Assembly: GCA_019747615.1 (NCBI GenBank)
Contig: JAIEQQ010000671.1
Location: forward strand, 1-8,997
Direction: 5' to 3'
Origin: Phycisphaerales bacterium
Lineage (GTDB): Bacteria > Planctomycetota > Phycisphaerae > Phycisphaerales > UBA1924
Length of the DNA: 8,997 nucleotides
Shown here: piece after piece, positions 1-5,354 of the stretch
How the letters are laid out: every line of letters starts with the position of its first letter
Position numbering within the stretch: position 1 is the stretch's first letter
Translations under genes and position numbers: made by a program
The notes under the pieces: model-generated
What the model saw: only the letters and a program-made list of their open reading frames with translations
What the model was told of the DNA's origin: nothing
The model's database searches: none

Positions 1-551
1 TTCGGATCGCCCGCGACAATGTCAATCGAGCAGGTGCGGAACTTGAACGCCCGCTGGAGGAGCTGCACCGCCTCGCGTAGCGCGCCGACGTTGGTAAACG
101 GGCCGTAGACCTTTGCCGACTTGAGCAATCGCGTGAGCGACTCGTCGCCAGCGCCGCTGGGGTTCCGCGTCACAAACACGCGCGGGTAGTCCTCGTTCTG
201 CGTGATCACCAGGTACGGGAAGCTCTTGCCATCCTTGAGGCGCGCGTTGAACTTCGGCGCCGGGCGCAGGTCTTTGATCAGGCGGCTCTCGGTGAGCAGC
301 GCTTCCCACTCACCCTCGCACTCGATGACGTCAAAGTCATCGACGACATCCAGCAGCGGCTGCTTTTTGAAGCCCAGATCCGCCGAGGGTACGAAGTAGC
401 TCGAGACCCGATCCGGCAGCGTGCGGGCCTTGCCCACGTACACAACCGTGCCCTGCGCGTCCTTCATCAGGTACACGCCCGGCACGCCCGGCAGCGATCG
501 CGCTTTCTTGAGCAAGCGATCCAGACGATCTTCGCGACTCGTTTCCACCAC
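1..551 (-). CDS. uvrC: UvrABC system protein C, N-terminal part (cut by left edge)
   Basis: UvrC is the dual-incision nuclease of bacterial nucleotide excision repair; it cuts on both sides of a lesion marked by UvrA and UvrB. The 183 codons present cover the N-terminal GIY-YIG nuclease domain that makes the 3' cut. From the chosen start, GVY lies at residues 25-27, YVG at 38-40, the catalytic Arg at about 43 and the catalytic Glu at about 88 (LLTESRLIK). The typical stretches KFNARLKDGKSFPY and VYGPF follow. The C-terminal RNase H-like domain and HhH repeats lie outside the window. The frame has no ATG after the previous stop, so the start must be GTG (551 or 548) or TTG (560). GTG-551 is a guess because no clear Shine-Dalgarno is seen. 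The gene begins 45 bp after the preceding gene and may be co-transcribed with it, although the functions do not obviously relate. Identity is secure; the start is not. Confidence 0.93.
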   Translation of the reverse strand, partial: MVETSREDRLDRLLKKARSLPGVPGVYLMKDAQGTVVYVGKARTLPDRVSSYFVPSADLGFKKQPLLDVVDDFDVIECEGEWEALLTESRLIKDLRPAPKFNARLKDGKSFPYLVITQNEDYPRVFVTRNPSGAGDESLTRLLKSAKVYGPFTNVGALREAVQLLQRAFKFRTCSIDIVAGDP

Positions 552-596
552 GCTATTCAATACGCGCCGATCGCTCGTAACGCAGCGTTGCTCGCA

Positions 597-1526
597 TTAT
601 CCAGGGCCCGCCGGCGGCGTGCCCGGCGCGGGTGATGACGGAGATGCAGGCTGTGCGTTCGGATCAGCGTTCGGATCCTGGTTTGGATCCATCGCCGGGT
701 CTTGCTCCGGCTTGGGCTCTTTGTCCTTGTCCTTGTCTTCGGGCGCCGGCGGCGGCTCAATGGGCTTGCCACTGTCCACGTCCTCGCCACGCAGGTGGCG
801 CGTCATGTCGCGCATGAGCAGCGACATGCGGGCCTTCTGCTTCGGCGAGGCCAGCTCACTGCCACGAACCACAGCCCCCGCAGCGCCCATCGCCATGTTG
901 TCGTCAAGCTTGGTTACGCGCCCGCCGTTGCGCTCCTGGTTGCGCTTGGCGTCCTTCTTGGCCATGGCGGCCCGGTCTTCTTCCTTGACAGGAAGCGTGA
1001 AGCCGCCGATGTCTTCCATCATCTTGGTCATCTCGACGAGCGACTTGTCGAGGAACTCGCCGCGCTTGGCCTTGGGCACGCTGGTGTAGTCGCGGGCGAA
1101 CTCGTCCCACTGATCCACCATCAGCTTCTCGGCGTTCTTCTGAAGCTGCGCCCGCGCCGGGCCCATGATCCCCGCGGCGAACGACGCCATCAGCGCCGAA
1201 TCGCCCGAGTCCATCCCCTTCATCCGCGCCACCAGATCCTTCAGCAGATCGCGGCGCTGCTTCAGCGGCAGGCGGTTGAACTCATCGCTCAGCAGCATGA
1301 AGTTCAATGAATCTTCCAGATCATCCACCAGCACCTTCGGCACCACCACCGGTCGCGTCGCAACGTAGTACCACACGCCGCCGCCGATGGCCAGCGCAAC
1401 CAACGCGCACCCGGCCGCGGCGCGGGCTCGCCGGCTGTCGAAGCGCTCGCTCAATGCCGCGAGTTGCTCGCGCAATCGCCCGAAGCCGCTGCGCCGGGAC
1501 TGAAGTTTGAAGTTGGCCATGCTCAT
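597..1526 (-). CDS. Hypothetical single-pass membrane protein with Asp-Pro-Asn repeat tail
   Basis: I do not recognise this 309-residue protein. It has a basic N-terminus (about residues 8-36), one hydrophobic segment at about 37-57 (AAAGCALVALAIGGGVWYYV), then a charged, mostly helical-looking region at about 65-245 rich in Lys, Arg, Asp, Glu and Met. The last 60 or so residues are low complexity: a Lys-Asp run (EDKDKDKEPKPE), a DPNQDPNADPN repeat, then Pro/Ser/Ala. With a positive N-terminus the bulk is probably outside the cytoplasm, but that is inference. Starts are possible at 1526 or 1520 (MSM); neither has a clear Shine-Dalgarno, and the longer was kept. It lies 48 bp after the prepilin-like gene and 45 bp before uvrC, so it may share a transcript with either. 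The prepilin-like neighbour could suggest a role at an envelope or secretion apparatus, but nothing in the sequence establishes this. Confidence 0.8.
   Translation of the reverse strand: MSMANFKLQSRRSGFGRLREQLAALSERFDSRRARAAAGCALVALAIGGGVWYYVATRPVVVPKVLVDDLEDSLNFMLLSDEFNRLPLKQRRDLLKDLVARMKGMDSGDSALMASFAAGIMGPARAQLQKNAEKLMVDQWDEFARDYTSVPKAKRGEFLDKSLVEMTKMMEDIGGFTLPVKEEDRAAMAKKDAKRNQERNGGRVTKLDDNMAMGAAGAVVRGSELASPKQKARMSLLMRDMTRHLRGEDVDSGKPIEPPPAPEDKDKDKEPKPEQDPAMDPNQDPNADPNAQPASPSSPAPGTPPAGPG
655..702 (-). repeat. Imperfect 12-bp tandem repeat encoding Asp-Pro-Asn units
   Basis: Three to four imperfect 12-bp units, with phases at 655-666, 667-678, 679-690 and a weaker one at 691-702, share the core TTCGGATC on the plus strand. 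Read on the minus strand they encode the DPxx units near the C-terminus of the 309-residue protein. A shorter run of TTGTCC hexamers near 720-736 encodes its Lys-Asp stretch. Both are in multiples of three, so copy-number change would alter tail length without breaking the frame. Confidence 0.7.
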
Positions 1527-1574
1527 GGTGTGCTCGATTCAAAGCAGAGTAAACGATCGAAGCGCGGCGGAGAC

Positions 1575-2372
1575 TCAGGGGCCCGGAGGTGCGGGGGGAG
1601 CGGGGGGGGCGGGAGGAGTTGGAGGAATCACCGGCACCTGCGGCACCGAGTTCTCGACCTGCTCGCGTGGCGAGATATCAACCTCGCCAACGTGCCAATC
1701 GCCGTAGAACAGGCCGTTCTGCCCCTTGTTGCCGCCCAGCGCGTGCCAGGCTTTGGCATCGCTCAGCACGGGGATGTTGGTGCCGTTGCGCCAGTAGTTG
1801 CTGACGAGGCGCTGGGCCTTGGACTTGTCGCCCAGCAGCGGTCCCTCGGCGAAGACCATCATCATGCCGGGCCAGTATTCGTACGAGATGCCGAGGCTCA
1901 GGCCCGCTTCGTCTTCGGGCTTGCGATCGCTGGGGCAGAAGAACGGATCAACGGGGATGTACTTGCTCTCGGGGTCATCGGGGTTCTCGCGCTTCGGCGG
2001 GTTGACGTCCATGTACGCCGCGAGGATGTCCAGCAGCGCCGGATCGCTCGAGCTCGAGATGGCCGGGTCATAGAACGGGCGGACGTTCGGCAGCAGGTCC
2101 TTGTAGTTGTTCTGGTACATCTGGAACGACTGGCCGAACGATCGGAGGTTCGTCTGGCACTTGATGTTCCGCGCGTACGACCGCACGCCCGCCATCGCCG
2201 GCACCAAGAGCCCGATGAGCACCGCGATGATCGCGATCACCACCAGCAGCTCGATCAATGTGAACGCCCGAATCGCCCGCCGCAACCCGCGGCCACGACC
2301 GACCGACAGCGGCGCACCGCACCCGGCGCGTTGATCACGACGAATATTCATGCTGTTCTTGGGGACATTCAC
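1575..2372 (-). CDS. Prepilin-like protein with N-terminal cleavage/methylation motif
   Basis: This protein of about 265 residues carries a type IV pilin/pseudopilin processing site: a basic leader, then A|FTLIELLVVIAII with Phe at about residue 37 and the conserved Glu at 41. Prepilin peptidase would cut before the Phe; the -1 residue is Ala rather than the classical Gly. A hydrophobic helix follows (37-57), then a soluble domain with Cys residues, and near the end NGLFYGDWHV, resembling the H-X9-DG-type motif of the very large planctomycete prepilin-like families. The C-terminus is a PPAPPAPPAPP tail. The start GTG-2372 was chosen because GGAGGT lies 5 nt upstream; the frame is open back to ATG-2438, and ATG-2351 would give a more usual 28-residue leader. 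The family is abundant in planctomycetes and mostly uncharacterised, so a role in a pseudopilus or secretion system is inferred from the leader alone. A 147-bp gap separates it from lpxC. Confidence 0.85.
   Translation of the reverse strand: MNVPKNSMNIRRDQRAGCGAPLSVGRGRGLRRAIRAFTLIELLVVIAIIAVLIGLLVPAMAGVRSYARNIKCQTNLRSFGQSFQMYQNNYKDLLPNVRPFYDPAISSSSDPALLDILAAYMDVNPPKRENPDDPESKYIPVDPFFCPSDRKPEDEAGLSLGISYEYWPGMMMVFAEGPLLGDKSKAQRLVSNYWRNGTNIPVLSDAKAWHALGGNKGQNGLFYGDWHVGEVDISPREQVENSVPQVPVIPPTPPAPPAPPAPPGP
1578..1613 (+). repeat. G-run cluster, possible G-quadruplex at end of prepilin-like gene
   Basis: The plus strand has G runs at 1578-1581 (4), 1593-1598 (6), 1602-1609 (8) and 1611-1613 (3). 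Splitting the 8-G run gives four G3 tracts with short loops between 1593 and 1613, which meets the usual intramolecular G-quadruplex pattern. On the minus strand the same bases encode the Pro/Ala tail of the prepilin-like protein, so the runs may simply reflect Pro and Gly codons. Confidence 0.5.
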
Positions 2373-2377
2373 AAGGC

Positions 2378-2383
2378 ACCTCC
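2378..2383 (-). promoter_or_regulatory. Strong Shine-Dalgarno for the prepilin-like gene
   Basis: GGAGGT on the minus strand, 5 nt before GTG-2372. It is the best-matched ribosome binding site in the window and decides the start over the in-frame ATG codons at 2438 and 2351. It also suggests this gene is translated independently of lpxC. Confidence 0.65.
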
Positions 2384-2519
2384 GGGGACCGCCGCGTGAG
2401 GGTGTACCCCGTAGCGGTGTGCCAGGTTGCATCGGCAATGTCGGTCCGTCGCCGGGCCCGCATCAGCACAACCCAGATTCACATCCCCCGCAGGCTCAGA
2501 AAGCACAAACAAGACCCAA

Positions 2520-3455
2520 TCATCCGAGCGCGGCCAGAAGTGCCTCGGCCAGTCGGTGGTTGAGATAGTGGCCGGATCGGTACCCGCAGACCCGCCCGAA
2601 GATCGGGCGACCGACGAGGGCCAGATCCCCGATCATGTCCAGGACCTTGTGGCGCGCCGGCTCGCCCTCGAGGCGCTCGACGGTGCCGACCGGGCCATCG
2701 GGACCGATGACCAGCACGTCTTCGTACGTCAGGTGCTGAAACAGGCCCGCGCGCCGGAACGCCTCGGCCTGCGCCAGCGTGTTGAACGTGCGCGCCGGGG
2801 CAATCTGCGTCGCAAAGTACTCGACTGAGCCGGACGCGATCTCGCCCGCGTGGTACTGAATGAACCGCTCCATCGATGGCCGGATCGGTGCACCGGGCCC
2901 GTAGTCCAGGCGATACTCAAAGTCCGTCAGCGGCTGGAGCTCCGCCGGCGCGTCCGTCGGGCTCGCTTCGATCCACGCGTCCGCATCGCCGACGCGGATG
3001 GTCCGGTCCACCACGAGAGCCTCGCGCGATTGACCCGTGAGCTCTCGCACGCCCGCGCCAAGGATCGCTTCGACCAGAGGGCGCGCCGAGCCGTCCATCA
3101 TCGGCACCTCGACCTGGTCGAGCTCGACCGTTGCGTTGCTGATTCCAAGGCCCGCCAAGGCCGCGACGACATGCTCGATGGTCATCGCGACGGCCGGCGG
3201 CTCGCCACCGACCGTGCCGCTCAGATCGCGCGCCGCCGCGACAAGCTGCGTGTAGTGCTGGCCCGGGATCGGGCGCGTGTAGTGCGTCAATGCGGGTGCT
3301 TCAATCGGCCCCTGCGCGCCGGAAACCAGCCGAAACACAATCCCGGCCGCGTCGCGCGGCAACACTCGCATGCCCACCGGCACGCCCGTGAACAAGCCGC
3401 GCCCGGTCAACTCGACGGGTGCGTTCAACGTGCGACATGGCAGGTGCGTGGCCAA
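2520..3455 (-). CDS. lpxC: UDP-3-O-acyl-N-acetylglucosamine deacetylase
   Basis: LpxC is the zinc enzyme that removes the N-acetyl group from UDP-3-O-acyl-GlcNAc, the committed step of lipid A synthesis, at the cytoplasmic face of the inner membrane. With a TTG-3455 start it has about 311 residues, close to the 305 of E. coli. The metal site is intact: TIEH with His95, and HKVLD with His269 and Asp273; the general-acid His is His296 (SGH). Glu94 matches the catalytic Glu, and VPMMDGSA at about 117-124 is a family signature. No ATG is available near the expected N-terminus. TTG-3455 puts the conserved RTL at residues 8-10, as in known LpxC proteins, but has no Shine-Dalgarno. GTG-3530 would overlap lpxD by 34 bp. 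The frame is open back to 3731, but that part is antiparallel or shifted reading of lpxD. There is no FabZ fusion. The start is uncertain; the identity is not. Confidence 0.95.
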   Translation of the reverse strand: MATHLPCRTLNAPVELTGRGLFTGVPVGMRVLPRDAAGIVFRLVSGAQGPIEAPALTHYTRPIPGQHYTQLVAAARDLSGTVGGEPPAVAMTIEHVVAALAGLGISNATVELDQVEVPMMDGSARPLVEAILGAGVRELTGQSREALVVDRTIRVGDADAWIEASPTDAPAELQPLTDFEYRLDYGPGAPIRPSMERFIQYHAGEIASGSVEYFATQIAPARTFNTLAQAEAFRRAGLFQHLTYEDVLVIGPDGPVGTVERLEGEPARHKVLDMIGDLALVGRPIFGRVCGYRSGHYLNHRLAEALLAALG

Positions 3456-3496
3456 GGGGGTCTGGATGTTCGCAGCCCGGCGTCCGAGATCAAGCG

Positions 3497-4486
3497 TTAG
3501 CGAAGCCCCGCCGCCTTTTTCATCGTCCACAGCATGCGCATGTAGTCGCGCCCCGGCATCGCCGGATAGCCGGCAAAGGACTGGCCCTCGGGCACATCGT
3601 GCATCAGGGCGGCGTTGCCGGCGATCTTCGCGCCGTTGCCGATGGTGAGATTGTCGCCGATGCCGCAGTTGCCGGCGATCTGCACACCATCGCCGATCGT
3701 GACACTCCCGGCGATGCCCGTGCATCCGCAAATCACCGTGAACTTGCCCACGCGGCAGTTGTGCCCGATCTGCACAAGATTATCGATCTTGGTGCCCATG
3801 CCGATCACCGTCGCGCCAAAGCGAGCGCGGTCAACACACGAGCCGGCGCCGATCTCGACATGATCGTGAATCTCGACGATGCCCTTGTGCGGGAGCTTGA
3901 CGAGGCCTTGGGCCGGGTCAGGTCGATAACCGAATCCATCGGCACCGATCGAAACCCCCGCGTGCAGGATCACCGAGTTGCCAATGCGACAGCGGGCGTA
4001 GATCGTCACCTGCGGGTGGAGCGTCGTGTTGCTCCCGATGCTGACGTGATCGCCGAGGCTCACATGCGAGATCAGCACGCTCCCGTTGCCAACGCTCGCG
4101 CCCGCGCCGATCGAGCAGAACGGGCCGATGAACGCCCCCGCGTCGATCTTCGCCCCCGGCCCGATGACGGCGCTGGGATGAATGCCCGGCGCCTTGGCGG
4201 GCTCGTCGGGGCTCAGGGCGGTCAGCACCTTTGTCAGCGCGACATCGGCGTCATCCACTTCGATGATCGCCCGAGTGGCCGGGTCGTGGCCAACGGTCTT
4301 GACGCCGCGAGCGATCAGCGCCGCCGCTGCGCCGCACTCGGCCCATCGATGGGCGAACTTCTCCGAGCGGATGAACGTGATGGCGCTGGCGTCGGCACTA
4401 TCAAAGGAGTCCACCCGCTCGATGCGCAGGTCATCGCGCCCGTCGATCGGCGCGTTGAGGAGCTTCGCAATGTCGCCGCTTGTCAT
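3497..4486 (-). CDS. lpxD: UDP-3-O-(3-hydroxyacyl)glucosamine N-acyltransferase
   Basis: LpxD transfers a hydroxyacyl chain from acyl carrier protein to the 2-amino group exposed by LpxC, giving the diacyl precursor of lipid A. The 329 residues compare with 341 in E. coli. An N-terminal uridine-binding domain (about 1-95) is followed by GIHPSA at about 101 and then hexapeptide repeats (I/V-G-x-G-A-x and similar) making a left-handed beta helix. GADGFGY lies at about 182-188, and the catalytic His is His242 in DNLVQIGHN, matching E. coli His239. The C-terminus is a short helix ending KKAAGLR. ATG-4486 was chosen because TSGDIAKLL fits the usual family N-terminus; the frame is open upstream to 4684 but that part overlaps ompH in a different frame and is not LpxD-like. 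No strong Shine-Dalgarno is seen. The gene lies 82 bp after ompH and 41 bp before lpxC and is probably co-transcribed with both. Confidence 0.95.
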   Translation of the reverse strand: MTSGDIAKLLNAPIDGRDDLRIERVDSFDSADASAITFIRSEKFAHRWAECGAAAALIARGVKTVGHDPATRAIIEVDDADVALTKVLTALSPDEPAKAPGIHPSAVIGPGAKIDAGAFIGPFCSIGAGASVGNGSVLISHVSLGDHVSIGSNTTLHPQVTIYARCRIGNSVILHAGVSIGADGFGYRPDPAQGLVKLPHKGIVEIHDHVEIGAGSCVDRARFGATVIGMGTKIDNLVQIGHNCRVGKFTVICGCTGIAGSVTIGDGVQIAGNCGIGDNLTIGNGAKIAGNAALMHDVPEGQSFAGYPAMPGRDYMRMLWTMKKAAGLR

Positions 4487-4568
4487 CACCAGTGTGGATC
4501 CCACAACCCGGCCTCGCCCTGTGCGGGCGACGGTGGGTTCACAGGCACGCCTCTTCGCCAAAGCCCGC

Positions 4569-5198
4569 TCAGGGCTTGCCGTTCTTGAACTCGATGTTGA
4601 GCTGGTTGATGATGTCCTGGGTGATGTCGTGGCTCTTGGCGGCATACAGAATCCGGCGCGAGCCCAGCACGCTGCGAACCGCATCGGTCGAAGCGCCCGA
4701 GGGGATGTTCAAGCCCTGATCATCAGCCATCACCATGGTGTAGCCCTGCATCTCGGCCAGCTTCTTGGAGGTGTCGGCCACCTTCATGTACAGCGCCTTG
4801 AAGATCTCGGCCCGCTGCTGATCCAGCAGCGCGTCGTACGCGCTGCGCTTGGCGTTGGCCATGGCCTGCTTCTCCAGCAGCTTGATCACCGCGGCTTGCT
4901 GCTGGTTCACGTTGCCGATCATCTTGGCCTTGGTGCTCTCCTCCTCGAGCTCCTTGCCCAAGGCCGTCAGCTCCGCCTGCTTGGCGTTCGCGTTGTCCAT
5001 CAGCTCCTGCTCGCGCACCTTGCGCTCGTCCAGGGCCTCAAAGACCTTGGGCAGATCGACCAGGGCAATGACGGGCGCCGGCGGCGCGAACATCGCGGCG
5101 TTGTTGCGGGCAGTAGCCTGGCCGACCATCAGCAGCCCAGCGCCGCCGATCAACAGCGCCGCCGCGATCATGCTCCGGTTCATCAGCTTGGACATCAT
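4569..5198 (-). CDS. ompH: OmpH/Skp family periplasmic chaperone
   Basis: Skp-type chaperones hold unfolded outer membrane proteins as they cross the periplasm towards the BAM complex. The 209-residue product has a clear signal peptide (basic start, hydrophobic core at about 10-26, cleavage likely after ATA at 28-30). The mature protein starts with a beta strand, VIALVDLPKVF, the usual family opening with its link to the coiled arms. A long charged helical region at about 60-140 (rich in Lys, Glu, Gln and Ala) would form the tentacles. The end, RRILYAAKSHDITQDIINQLN, is a typical OmpH family C-terminus. It is somewhat longer than E. coli Skp (161 residues). The start is MM: ATG-5198 has AGGAG 6 nt upstream, and ATG-5195 directly follows. 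It sits directly downstream of bamA, as in proteobacteria, which supports the assignment. Confidence 0.9.
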   Translation of the reverse strand: MMSKLMNRSMIAAALLIGGAGLLMVGQATARNNAAMFAPPAPVIALVDLPKVFEALDERKVREQELMDNANAKQAELTALGKELEEESTKAKMIGNVNQQQAAVIKLLEKQAMANAKRSAYDALLDQQRAEIFKALYMKVADTSKKLAEMQGYTMVMADDQGLNIPSGASTDAVRSVLGSRRILYAAKSHDITQDIINQLNIEFKNGKP

Positions 5199-5354
5199 GT
5201 TGAGCTCCTGGCCCCGGTGGGGCGGTAAATCTGCCGTTGGTCCGTTCCCGGGCGCAAACAACGCCTGAGCGCGGGCGAGAATCGTGACTTCATTGTTAGC
5301 ACCTGCTCGCGCGAAAGTCGCACCGCGCGGGAAAACAGCACAGCCCGCCCCGCC
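5199..5354 (-). other. bamA-ompH spacer
   Basis: 156 bp between the bamA stop and the ompH start, longer than the other gaps within the envelope block. It contains a short inverted CGCGC...GCGCG pair near 5310-5332 with no following T run, so it is not a convincing terminator. A TAACAA-like -10 element near 5293-5298 has no matching -35. No ORF or RNA gene is seen. An internal ompH promoter is possible but not supported. Confidence 0.4.
5205..5209 (-). promoter_or_regulatory. Shine-Dalgarno for ompH
   Basis: AGGAG on the minus strand with 6 nt to ATG-5198. It fixes the start at the MM pair and excludes the 21-residue upstream extension of the open frame to 5261, which would also place extra residues ahead of the signal peptide. 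Confidence 0.6.

Noticed and set aside
1464..2399. 311-codon plus-strand open frame opposite the prepilin-like gene
   Set aside because: The minus strand carries a clear prepilin processing motif here; the plus-strand product is low complexity, rich in Val, Arg, His and Asp, without a domain.
2400..2409. Short palindrome GGGTGTACCC in the lpxC to prepilin-like gap
   Set aside because: Stem of only four base pairs, no T run after it, so not a credible terminator or operator.
3419..4588. 389-codon plus-strand open frame opposite lpxD and lpxC
   Set aside because: Its regular pattern mirrors the hexapeptide repeats of lpxD read backwards, and lpxD and lpxC are secure on the minus strand.
5296..5304. 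TTAGCACCT resembling half of a CIRCE heat-shock operator (plus strand)
   Set aside because: The second half (GAGTGCTAA after 9 bp) is absent, and the neighbouring genes are envelope genes, not chaperonins.
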